The translations under genes and the position numbers were made by a program. From contig QEYB01001315.1 in the NCBI GenBank assembly GCA_017562135.1, positions 38,804 through 102,803 of the forward strand: 64,000 nt of DNA, given 5' to 3'. Within the stretch, counting starts at the first letter, position 1. Each line of letters opens with the position of its first letter. Positions 24,181-35,157 of this stretch are shown here, piece by piece. Source of the DNA: Dipylidium caninum (lineage: Eukaryota; Platyhelminthes; Cestoda; Cyclophyllidea; Dipylidiidae). Below the pieces are notes generated by a model that was not told the DNA's origin, did not search any database, and saw nothing but the letters and a program-made list of their open reading frames with translations.

Positions 24181-24900
24181 ATCTTCTCTGAAGAGGACAA
24201 AATGTTCTCTTACCGACCAATTGGTCATCTGGTGTTGGGAGTTGTTATTGTACTTGGCCTCTTCTTTTGCATCAACAGCTACCTCATCCTCTTCCACACC
24301 AGCATATTCGACCCAGAGGCACAATTACTCCTGAATAAGGCCAACCACTGTGAATGGAATGATACCATTTTATTTACGCCCGACGGCCAATACGCCTTGC
24401 ATCTGTGTTACGGTGGAGTTAATGAAGAATTGATTCCTTTCCGTCATTCGTATCCGACAATCAAGGAAGCAAAGATCCGCAAGAAAGGCGGCAGTAAGCA
24501 AATTAATTTTGAGGAGCTCGCCACAGTTTCTGACAACGAGTGGTTAATGAATTTTGATTAAATCGTCTACGACCTCTATCCTCAATCAGTGTACATTCAG
24601 GAAACACTCCAGCGGGTGGGCCAAGGCTTTACATTGTTTGAGGTAAGCTCCAAGCCGACGGCCTGTCCACCCTTCGTCGTAAATTAATACTATGCATTGC
24701 GAAAGAGCCCATGTCCGGCAGTATCTCCCGCTCACTATATTCCCATTCATAATGCAACTTTTATGCTTGTCACCTGTAATTCTCTATTAGTACTCCACCG
24801 AAACTGATGTACAAGTAAATCCTATGATTCAGGAGCCAATTTTCAACCCTCGCAGCCACAGTATCAACACCATGAACGGGGCAGATAAGTGAGGTGGAAG
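24181..24900 (+). pseudogene. GT31-type first exon relic (anchor and stem), copy A
   Basis: From an ATG near 24202, a basic start and a hydrophobic anchor (LVLGVVIVLGLFFCIN) lead into a stem with CEWNDTILFTPDGQY. This closely matches the first exon at 60450. The frame is closed by TAA at 24559-24561. Beyond it the same frame reads YDLYPQSVYIQETLQRVGQG, the expected exon end, followed by a donor AG|GTAAGCTC near 24643. A weak match to the start of the catalytic exon (ATTCAG then GAGCCAATTTTC, about 24830) ends within 70 bp. No catalytic part follows. GT31 identity is inferred from the anchor and stem layout and from copy B, where such an exon precedes a catalytic one. Confidence 0.65.
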
Positions 24901-25525
24901 GAGAAAAAAGTCAGCATTACGCATTTGACTGTGTCCTCTGTATTGCCATTAATGTGGGTGAAGAGCATGGCGGGGAGAATATGAATGGCATAGTACAAAA
25001 TGGTTGTGGAAAGTGGAATGTCAGGTGGGATCAAAAAAGGCTAGTGTAAACAAAGTTGAAAGTCTGATGTACTTTTTTCATACACGTACTGAACTGTTAC
25101 TGCTTCAATCGTTTATGAAGTATATAATTAGGGTACCCTTGGCGCACATCGTCGGAAGTTCCCATTAGGTCGAAAACACTAAAGGCTAAACTGTAAGAAC
25201 AGCAAACTGAATGGCTGTATGAGGAAATTTCCTAGGTAACCCATGAGCAAAGTTAGGGAGTTAGGGTTCAAGCCTTCAAAAATCTTCTCTAGGGTCAGCA
25301 GAGGAAAACGCCATCGTGATACGACAATCATAGTCGATATAAGAAAGGAGAACGATGAAGATCTAACTAAGGGCGAAGCGGCAATGAGAAGCGGATGAGG
25401 GATGCACGGAAAGAAGGATTTGTAAGAGGGGACCGGTACGGGGATTGCAGCCACAGGAGGGTTAGAGCCAGTTCAAACAAGTTAACACAAGCACCAGCCG
25501 TCTGAGTCACCAAGGGAGGGGAATA
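24901..25525. other. no gene recognised
   Basis: A 91-codon minus frame (25454-25179) is present but has no motif or partner. Nothing else is apparent. Confidence 0.4.
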
Positions 25526-26605
25526 TGGAACATATATATAAACACGTCATTCACTCACTTACTTTCACCCATTCATATCGCCACATCCGTTTTCCCGTCC
25601 ATGACTGTACACCGGTGCTGCTCCAGACCATTTCCTCCAGCCCCCCCCCTCCCTCCTCCCCCCCAGCATCACTGATCACATCTGCCTCACAACATCGCAC
25701 ATCTCACGGGGAGACTTGACACTGCGTGGAACTCGCGAAAGCGGATACCGACACATCGTTGACTGATGAGATGACGCAATGACCTGCCCTGACTTCCTTC
25801 CACCATCTACAGCCGAACTCCTTACGCCCCACCTGCCGGTCGCTAGATACCATCACCGTTCGCCAGTGCACCTTCACTCTCTACCATGACCACGACCGTA
25901 CCCCGCCCTCCGACTATTTCTTCTTCTTCCTCTTCTCGCAGGACTTGTCAATAACACCACTGCGTCTCAGTAGGGCGCTCTCAATCCCATATTCCCCACC
26001 ATCGGACAGTACAGAAAGGGGTAACAGACACGTTGAGTAATAGAAATGGAAATTCAACCATTTCAACAAAGGTAATGACAAACTTCCCCACATTTTCGAA
26101 TTATAACTTTATAAGAGGTGACAAATTTCAGCCTTAGAAAGAAATTTTTAACTAAAACGATACACAAATTAACATGTCGGCTGTCGCTCGCTGGGTGTTG
26201 GAACACAACCGATAAAAGAGCTATTTTGATGACCCGCAATATATGATACCCTAGAGGGGATAGCCTACATGCGAAGGTATTGAGGAGAAAGAGGAAAAGG
26301 GAAAGCTGGCCAGGGCATGGGAAAACCTAAAGAAAAGGAGCAGAGAATGTGGAGGCACGAGTAGAACGATCGAAAACTAAAGTGAAGGGGCGGAGGGAAC
26401 TCTGAACACACTACGGATAATTTAGGTTTGAAATGAAGTTATTACAAATTGTATATAAGAATGAAAATTCAAAAGTTTTGCCCCAAAATACAACTTTATT
26501 TAATGAGGTATGCCCTGTCTGCTTAGGCTTTCATAGTACTACGTTTATTGAATTTCTGACATCTGCTATTAGAAAACTTAATTAAGTGTGAATGAAATCA
26601 TTAGA
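25526..26605. repeat. direct tandem repeat, unit 1 (about 1.1 kb)
   Basis: This is collinear with 26623-27712 through TAAACACGTCATTCACTCAC, TGCCTCACAACATCGCACATC, GACGCAATGACCTGCCCTGAC, ACAAATTAACATGTCGG and the closing ATTAAGTGTGAATG block. Units differ by many substitutions and small gaps, so the duplication is not recent. A C-rich run lies at about 25640-25665. No shared long frame is kept. Confidence 0.75.
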
Positions 26606-26622
26606 GCCGTTACACATTTCAC

Positions 26623-27712
26623 CATTGTATGTAAACACGTCATTCACGCACTTACTTTCACCCACTCATATCTCCATTTCACTAGTAGTTAGACTGTCTG
26701 ACAAACCCGTTTCCCCGTCCATTTCTGTTCATTTGGGCATGTTGTCGTGCCACTCCTCATCATTACCGCCACCACAATCATCACTAATCGTTCGTGCCTC
26801 ACAACATGTCACACCTCACAGAGAGAGACTTGACAACATGGAGAACTCGAGAAAGCGGACACCGAAACATCCGTGACTGATGAGTTGACGCAATGATCTG
26901 CCCTGACTTTGTTCCACCAACTACAGCCAGACTCCTTACGCCTCACTTACCACCTGCTACCAAGCGTCGCCGCTCACCAGTGTGCCTTCACCCTCCACCG
27001 TGGCCACGGCCGCACCCCACATCCCCACCCCATCCCTCTCCTTCTTCGGCTTTTCCCATTGCTCGTCAATAACACCACTGCGTCACAGTTATGTGCTCTC
27101 AGTCACATATTGCCACAATCGGCAGTACAGAACGTGATGCTAGATAATGTTGAGTAAAGGAAAGGAAAATTCAACGTTTCCACAAATAAAATGACAACCT
27201 TCCCTAGATTTTCGAACTACAAGTATATAAGAAATGAGAAGGTTCAGCCTCAAAGAGAAATTCCCAACAAAAACGACACGCAAATTAACATGTCGGATGT
27301 CACCAGTTAGGGGGAGAGGGGGTTGGGATCACAAAGAAAAGAAGAACTAACTTGATAAGCTGCAGCGGATGAAACCGTAGAGGAGATAGTTTACATGAAA
27401 AAATATTGAGGAGAAAGGGGAAGTGAGAAACTGGTAAAAGCATGGCAACACCCTAACGAAATTGACCAGAGAATGTGGAGGCACATTTAAAATGATTATG
27501 AACGGAAGTTGAGAACCGTAGAAAACACAGTGTTAGGTCTTCAACTGAGTTATTGCAAATTCTGTTTCGGGATAAAAATCCAAAATTTTTGCGGAAATTA
27601 TGATTTTATTCAAATAGGTGATGTCCGTTCAGACTGTCATAATTCGACGTTCATTTAATTTCACATTCCTGCTACCAAAAAACTGAATTAGATGTGATAT
27701 GACATCATGAAT
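26623..27712. repeat. direct tandem repeat, unit 2 (about 1.1 kb)
   Basis: This is the second unit of the tandem pair, starting about 20 bp after unit 1 ends. Frames of 94 and 82 codons at 26592-26876 and 26909-27157 are not preserved in unit 1, so they are probably not coding. Confidence 0.75.
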
Positions 27713-30024
27713 TCCATTAGAAATAATACCATCTAATGAGTTCTGCATAAATCAAAATAAGTAGCGGTCTGAAAGTGCAAGTTCAGGGTTACATGGCGGA
27801 TGTGTCAAGATATCCCAATTAAAATTGAATAATTTTTTGTGAGTGAACGAAGGTGTGTGGGCATGTGAATCATTATGGCGGAAAACAACACCCTCACGAT
27901 TTGTCCCTTCTGATCGCTTCGCCTAAATTGCATCGCTCAGTTTGGGAAGTGATTACACGCACACGTGTGATTTGGTTATTTGGTTGTTTGGCAAAAGTTC
28001 GAGGCGTAGAATTCTTTTATGCTCCCCTCAGACCGACAGGATAATCTTTTATTAGTAAGTTTCTACTTTTGATGTCGCCTCAGCTTGTTCATCTCGCATA
28101 ACCCACCATCTCTTCCGTCTAACGTTGCTTTAAGCTGAACTAATTAGTCTTTTCAGAAATGAACCGCCTAGATAGGGGTGCCACTGGCTTCATATGGACG
28201 GCCAGATCACTAGGCATTTCTTCAATAAAAAATCAGCAGAACGAAATCATGCAGCTCAATTTTAACAATGCTCTTCTTCCAAGGCTTCGTTCCTCGTGCT
28301 GGCGCTACGTTCTTGCCTTTTCGAAATTTGTGTGTTTCTCTTCCACTTTAAATTTGAATTGAAGCGTAACTACCGAAGTCAACAATGTAAGTTTGTACCA
28401 AATGGAAGATAGGATGCCAAATAAACAAATAAATATCTAAGTTAGACATTTTGAATGGGTCAACATAACAAAGGTAGTTGTCGAATCCATCTGTTGAACA
28501 GTCGTCAATCACTCAGTTGCCAACCCCATAGTACGCATGGGTGGGAAATGGAATCTAGGTGGTCATTTGGCAAGGAAAGGAATGCCAATGCCTATGCAAA
28601 AGAGAAGTGCACAACATTTTGTCACAAATAAATAAGTGCCAATAGGAAGACGAACACGAAATGGTAAGAAACAAAGTTGCAGTAATAATTAATGAGACCG
28701 GCGGACCCCATGAGTCAAAAACTATGTAGTGGAAGATATAGACGTACCCAAAGGCTAGTGAAAGGGGAATGGAAACTCACAAGTCTTGTCGTAGAGTGTT
28801 AAGGATGGTAGGTCGGTGACGATGACTTGAGTCGTTGAACAACTCACCGGACAGGACTTTAGAAACAGGCCAGTCAAGTAATCAATCTTTGTCTGCACTC
28901 TAAAACTACTTCCAGGGAGGAAATGACAAATACTGTCTCAGAGCAACCATGGAAAGATGCATTGAGGTGTCATGTTCGCATCGACAATGAGGGTACGGTT
29001 GAACCTCGCGTGTTTCAATGAAGCGTATTGGCCATGTGCGTGCCTGCCGCTGTTAGAAGAGTGGGGAGACGGGGCAGAAATTTGGATGAAAGGGTCGCAG
29101 GCGGTATACTTCGCATCCTCCCATGATTGGCCTTACCAGAAGCAGCTTATGCAACAGCATACAAGCATGTAGTGTAATGAGAGAAGTCACGCACTGCACT
29201 ATAAACCCCTGCCGGTCTATACCACCCTTCGCAAAGCCTGCAACAAAATACTTCTTAACTTTTTGAATATCGAGGACACCTTGACAGCATGATTTCATTA
29301 TGAAACTATCAGGTACGAAATTCATGCGATGTGTTGGGCAGCATGAGAATGCCAGGTGAGTAGTAAGAGAGCCTCATGCCTCAAACACAAACGTCGCTGA
29401 GTAGTCAGAGGTTAAAATCAAGCCATCCACCGAATCGTTTTAACCACGTCATCAAGGCTGGAAGCTGCTCTTAGAAGAAAAACGCTCTACTTCTTGAAGG
29501 TGAAAAAGCGACGAAGAGACATGGTCCTACGTCCTCCACATACTTGGAGGAGACTGCTGCTCTTTCGGCGGCTGCGCCCACCTCGTCGCTTCCCTCACAC
29601 ACAGTCTGGAGTCTCGCCGCATCGCCGCTCAAACCGATAACGGAGAACAAGCTATATTTAAGGCGATGTTGTGTTGCTGCAATGCTAAATACACCACCAT
29701 CAGGCCTTCAGAATTATTCGGCAATTGTCGGTTGCACAACCTCTGACAGCTGATGCCTTTCTGCGCCAATGGCATTGGTGGGGCAGCAAGCTACCATAAT
29801 ATTAAGTCACCGCGTGTATCGGGGTGAATTAGTTCTTTGTCAAATGGGCATCCATTTCACCAGGCAGGTCCCCATTTCCTCTCACTCGCCGCCTTCGCCT
29901 CCTCCTACCCCATTTATCTGCCCATTCCACTTTCGGTCCAGTCTACTTCAATTGACAAACTTATCTCCGAGCATTGGGCTACTCAGTCAGCTTCACTGAG
30001 TGTCTAACATGAAAATTGCATAGC
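27713..30024. other. no gene recognised
   Basis: Short frames only (for example 28972-29172 + and 29544-29753 +), none with a motif. The right end is the 5' flank of the LARGE-like gene. Confidence 0.45.
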
Positions 30025-30101
30025 ATGCGTACATTTCTTTGTTTCAGCTGCTATAGGCGGAATCGAGGACAATTGGCCTGCATTTGCGGGACCTTGGCAG
30101 G

Positions 30102-31561
30102 TATCGTGTTCTACTGCTTTTACCTACTACTCTCACGAGCGAACTATGAGGTGTCAAATAGGCTCGTGGTAAGCCTTTTCGTCCCCTTACCGCGCGCTTT
30201 TTACCTTTGAGCTCAGTCACCGTCATTGGTTGACCACCCGGTACGCCTCACCATAATTATCTCAATGAAAGCCTTAAACCCCCCATTAGATAAAGGATGA
30301 CAAGCCCTCCACCATCCACATTATGCAAATGGTATTGGGCCCGCGGTCGGTGCGTTTCCAGACCGTCTTTTTGAAGAGTCTTTTGGAACACCACTTTGTT
30401 GAAGGCAAAGGCAGTCCTGTACCCATTCATTTGCACCTCCTACTGACAAGGCCACACGTGTCATTCTCGAGGGCATGCTTGGCAGCTGGCGTGTCGACAA
30501 TTTACACGCCTTCTTTTATCCCTCGGAACCCGTCCAGGTACGCTCGCCTCTTCTGCCCCAAATAATAACCAAGCCGTAAAATCCATTGCCTTTTATGAAA
30601 CACTGAGGTGGTGGGCGCAGTGCACTTCTCAAAATTGCCCTTCACTTTCGATTTTCGCTGCCTCCCTGCACATTAGTGATACGCTTGAAGCATCATCGCT
30701 TTCACCCCCCCCCTAACAAGTTCGGCTGAAACTGTAATTGTAAGCCTGACAGCACTGCCAGTGCATTGAGGACATTGACAAGCGGTCTATGGGTGAAGGC
30801 GGTTCTTTATCTCGGCACCCTGGTAGCTGCCGTGAGTAAGCACTCATCCTGTAAATTTCCCCGTGGTATAGCATTGCTCTTTCACTATTCAAGGCGAAAG
30901 TCGGTTGGATGAAGAGTGACCACCCCGCCCACCAGCGTAGCAACCATGAAAATGTATCTGCCGGAGATTCTCGGACCGAAAGTATCAAAGTTAAGTGAGA
31001 GATATTCTTGATCATCGTTCAGGAGGAGTTGTGGCAATGTGAGAGAGAATGGACAGATTGTGAAATCCGACTTTTCCTATTTCTTTCCTATTTCTTTCCT
31101 TTCCTTTCCTTTCCTTTTCTTTTCTTTTCTTTTCTTTTCCTCCTCCTCCTCCTCCTCCTCGTTCTCCTTGCCAGGTCATCCTGGTGGACACAGATATCAT
31201 TCTTCTCACAGACATAAAGGGGCTCTGGGAATACTTTGGCAAGTTCAATGAGCATCAGGTGAGAAAGTGACGTGCAACGATTCATTGCTACTCCTGCGAA
31301 GTGAACCTCCTTTTACCCTCTTTCGTAGTGCATAGGAATGGCAGCAGAGCAGGTACCCAAGAAATACATCGTCAAACGGATTCGCAAGCGGGCGGAGGTA
31401 AGGCCTGAATTTTGGACTGAGTGTCGAAAGGAATGGTGTTAGCTGTGTTGACACAGCCCAGGCGTGCTGCAGCAGTGTCCATGCAGATGATTTCTACATT
31501 GCCGACGCAACACTGCCTATAAAAATGTGTCTATTGGGCACTCTGTTCAGGATACTGAATA
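30102..31561. repeat. left arm of a 1.45-kb inverted repeat
   Basis: This is near-identical to the reverse complement of 41281-42728, with introns included. Homology begins inside the anchor-coding part of exon 1 and ends about 11 bases into exon 6. Differences found are scattered single bases, three small coding or splice lesions in this arm, and microsatellite length. The arms are separated by about 9.7 kb. Confidence 0.9.
31076..31160. repeat. compound pyrimidine microsatellite at a splice acceptor
   Basis: Runs of TTTCC, then TTTTC, then TCC end 14 bases before the acceptor of the DxD exon (TTGCCAG at 31168-31174). They therefore form that intron's polypyrimidine tract. The tract is longer here than in the inverted copy. 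Confidence 0.85.
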
Positions 31562-33598
31562 CAATGCCGGTCTCATGCTCTGGTACGTGCAGCGGCTTTC
31601 TCAAGATAAGTGGAACTCCATTTGGCTGCCGACTTACCATCGATTACGACCGATCACCCCGAAATTCCAAGTAGCCGAACAGGTACGTATGGGCGCGGGA
31701 CTCGAGGCACAGCTCACCACGGCTAAAGTATCAACACACCAAAGGAACTTGGTGATTCTCCTAGCTCTTAGTGGTGATGACTAATTAATTCATCACCACA
31801 TCAGATACCTTCTTAAAGTATCATGGGCGCAGGTGGCATAACCGGTGCTCTGACTTATGTCATTACATATCCAGAGGTGACCATTGCCTCACCAATTAAC
31901 GTACGCGTCGTCACAATTTACTTTAGTTGCCACGATTTGCCCACCTTTTCCATATCTTACTGTGTTAGTTGCGCAAGAGGGCGGTGAAAAATTGCTTGAC
32001 GCAGCACTCAGTCTGAAGTCGCCCATCTCAAGGGATGAGGCAGTTGAAAGGTGACCTATGGCCGACTTGAGCTGGTTATTTATTATAGACACTTATTAGC
32101 ATGGTGATTGTGGACAACCCCGAAATACTCTACCCCCTGCCATGTACGTGGCATGTGCAAATGAACGAAATGACAGACACTCGACGGTGCAAATCAACTT
32201 GGAATTCGCCTCGCGACGAGAATCCTCCACCACCTCAACTCCTCCATGCTAATCGGGTGGACAAACGGGAGAATGATTTCATTTTGAACGGCTCTCAATG
32301 GAACGGTGAGGAAGGGCAGGTGCATTGCTGTGTATGGATAAACTGCGTCTTAACACCTACTCTTGCGTCCATTTAGGCGACGTTACACAACGCTACGTAA
32401 TCATACGAAGTCGGTACCACATGGTGGATGGCTACCATTTCCGCAAAACGCCAACTCAAACACACGAATGGGACATGAGAGATGTAAGCATTCATACACC
32501 GCGGACTGTGACTCAGCCCATGCTAGTTAACGAAAAACACGTCATGGTCTTTGGTGAATTTCAGCCCATGGAAAAATTGCATCCAGGGGGTGGGGCATTG
32601 ACACCACTCGATCTGTGTCGTGCGAGGCTGGAGGTTTTCAAGACCTGGTGCGATAAGGGAAGTCAAATGACTTTCAGCCTGCGACATCGAATTCATCCAC
32701 TCTACATAGCCGAAAAATACGAAAATGTGATGGGTAATGCCAAAGGTGTGACTCTGGCCATCGGGATCGAATTCGATGGGTATGTCTGTCGACGACAGCC
32801 GGCATATTGAATCTCCCAAGATTTTATAAGCTTAGAATTGGGGGCTAACAAGGGTTACATGCAAGTGACGCCACTACGCTACATCGACCGGATTCTTAAG
32901 TCCTTGTGATTGGCAGAATCGTCGAATCATGGCACATTGACGCTGTCTACTTCCTGGTGATGATAGTTGAGGCGCTAAGCCGACTCCGTCACCTTTGCTC
33001 AGCGAGAAATGACGGTATCACGAGGTCAGAGGCCCCATGCCACATTGTGACGCAGGTGTTTTGGAAAATGAAGTATTTTCTCTCACCATCCTCATTATAT
33101 GTAAATCACACTACGCTGGACAGAAGACGACACTCCGTCCACCATTTGGCGAAATCACGTAACCAGCGACCGACTCAGGCACAGCCGTGAGGCACCTCGG
33201 GTTGCTTACAAGGGTGCCAGCGGTTTAGTCATTCTTAGATTTTTCTAAAAAGATTCCTATGTACATGCATTCACACCAGGCACGACTCACTCCTTCTCTC
33301 TCTCTCTCTCTTCCTTCAGAATTTGCCGAAACTGGAGAAGATAACGGCCCCAGTGGGACGACTTCATAAGCGTGGCAGGTACGCGACCGACCAAGAGGCT
33401 CATCAACTCCTGACTATCGTTGAGAAATTCTAGTATTCCTGCGTCAACGCTCAAATGTCTACTACCATATTGTTTATCGATTGTCTGTAAAGTTCTTATT
33501 GCGTGGAATCCTTTTTTTGCCTGTTGTGAATAGTAACCCGTTGGCATGAATAAAAAATGCAGAGTGGACTGACAGGCAGTCGTCGTGGCGAGTGAACA

Positions 33599-35157
33599 GT
33601 GCCTCAATCAAGGAAACGTCCTCAGTCTGCGTCAATAGATGGAGCACCTATCAAAATAAAAATAAACAAAAGGGAAATACTTCGTGGTCAAAGCATTCGC
33701 TCGATCTCCAGTGAGTTTGGAGGGAGCCTTAATGATGGAACAAAAGACGCCTCGCATTCAGATCTGTGGCCCTCTGTCGGGTCGCTTTTTTCGATGCCAG
33801 CCCGGTCTGGGACGAGAGTGTCTCCCTCCAGTGGAGGGGAGAGGAAATCAGGCCGATCATAGAAACAAACGAGGGGATCTGCCGTTTGGAAAGAAAATGC
33901 CTTCTTTAAGCGATTCTGACTTTGCTTCTATTCACTTTCCCAAATACGCTCCTTTAGCCATTGTGTCTATGGGCTACTGAGATCTGCGGCCTACTTGGGT
34001 CTACTGAGTGAGATAAGGATGAAGGTTACTACTTGTTACAGCCTCTTCCAGCGACAGTTGCCCTCCACAACACGGCTGTCACTTATGCGCCAACATCCTG
34101 CGTTCTTCTGCTCTCGTCTCTTGGAGTGAACCTCGCTGAAACCAAACGTCTAGTCGCCTCACTTCCGGTATTTACTTCCAATGCGTATATTAGTAGGGCT
34201 GGATTCCATGCCAGTTGGGAAGCGGAACACTTCATGCCTATGTCCTCTCCACTTAGCACTAAGCCTATTGAGATTGAATGACAATCTCGTCAAAAGGATG
34301 GAGGCGCTCATGACTAAGCACGACAAAGAACCCTATTTTTCTAAGCTTCTTCACGAAATAACGCAATCAAACACAACACATTCATGACAGACATTTAAAG
34401 CCCTAATCAGGAGTTATGCCACCTTCAAGGTTCAGTCATCGCAGGACAGTGTATTGGCCGTTCTCACACCGCCATTTTTGAAGGACTGCCAGAAAGATGG
34501 TGACATCCAGACACTCTGTGCTCTCCCTTCAAAATTCATCTCCTCCCTGAAAGTAAGCACATTTCAGTATTGTCTTCTCATATTCAACATAGGTCCACTT
34601 CTCAAAGAAAGGAGGGTAGTGGATTTTGGGGCTTTCTAAGTAGGCAGGCAATTAGGTAATCCCGCCCTGGCCGCAGAATACCTGTCACCTTCGCTCACGC
34701 AGAGATGCAGTCTCAACAATCAAAGGGGAGTTGACAGGGGTTGCGAAATGCGGATGCAGCTAACGCTCCGCCATTGAACCAAGGTAGAAACATCGTATCA
34801 TCAGAGGATGAGGAAACAAAGAGGCTTCTCTGTGTCGCCACAAGGCCTCGGAACCTCCCACACACTCATCAGAGTATGGCATTCCATCGCGATTGGGGGA
34901 GGTCGACACTTCCTTTTGTGTATGTTAGCTCAGACAACTCCTTCACTTACCGCATTAGAGTTACTAGCGATGCTTGGAACATCTGCTGTTTCACGCCTCA
35001 CGTGCCATTCAATGATACTTCTAGCTGGTCGATTTACGACAACTGCAGGCCATCGTAATACCTACGAAATACGCGCTCCTGCCGAATGAATTCAACGCCG
35101 CGGAGACCAAAAGCATTCATTTGATGGCCCTTCTCACAAAAGCCGTTCCGCAGTAGC
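33599..35157 (+). pseudogene. unrecognised decayed gene in several frames
   Basis: The clearest piece is a possible exon at 34391-34552. It has 54 codons without a stop, acceptor GACAG and donor GTAAGC, phase 0 at both ends, and reads FKALIRSYATFKV...LCALPSKFISSLK. A C-terminal piece 35047-35157 ends QAIVIPTKYALLPNEF...LLTKAVPQ-stop. It continues, one frame over, an upstream leucine-rich stretch (about 34915-35046). Stretches at 33610-33862 and 34030-34390 also look protein-like but change frame repeatedly. The helical, Leu-rich look would suit a repeat or scaffold protein. I recognise no family and assign no function; the 3' end of the LARGE-like gene lies just upstream. Confidence 0.4.

Larger units (their letters stand above)
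30025..33390 (+). pseudogene. LARGE-like glycosyltransferase (GT8 then start of GT49), left copy, broken
   Basis: LARGE enzymes polymerise xylose-glucuronate on dystroglycan in the Golgi, using a GT8 and a GT49 domain. Exons read: 30025-30168 (basic start, anchor LACICGTLAGIVFYCFYLLL), 30290-30537, 30894-30990, 31175-31258 (VILVDTDIILLTD, the DxD motif), 31329-31397, 31551-31682 (NAGLMLWYVQRL), about 31835-31876, about 32100-32309 (PLPCTWHVQMNEMTD, WNSPR), 32377-32483 and 32565-32779 (LCRARLEVFKTWCDK, matching the GT49 start). Two weaker pieces follow to about 33382. Lesions: one base missing after 30442, one extra C at 30928-30930, donor TT instead of GT at 30991, and a frame break in the 31.84-kb exon. 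The rest of GT49 is absent or unrecognisable. Confidence 0.75.

Noticed and set aside
24202..24561. Short single-pass membrane protein encoded alone by the 24.2-kb frame
   Set aside because: The frame continues in register past the TAA to an exon-like end and donor, and the relative at 60.5 kb is followed by a GT31 catalytic exon, so a truncated first exon is the better reading.
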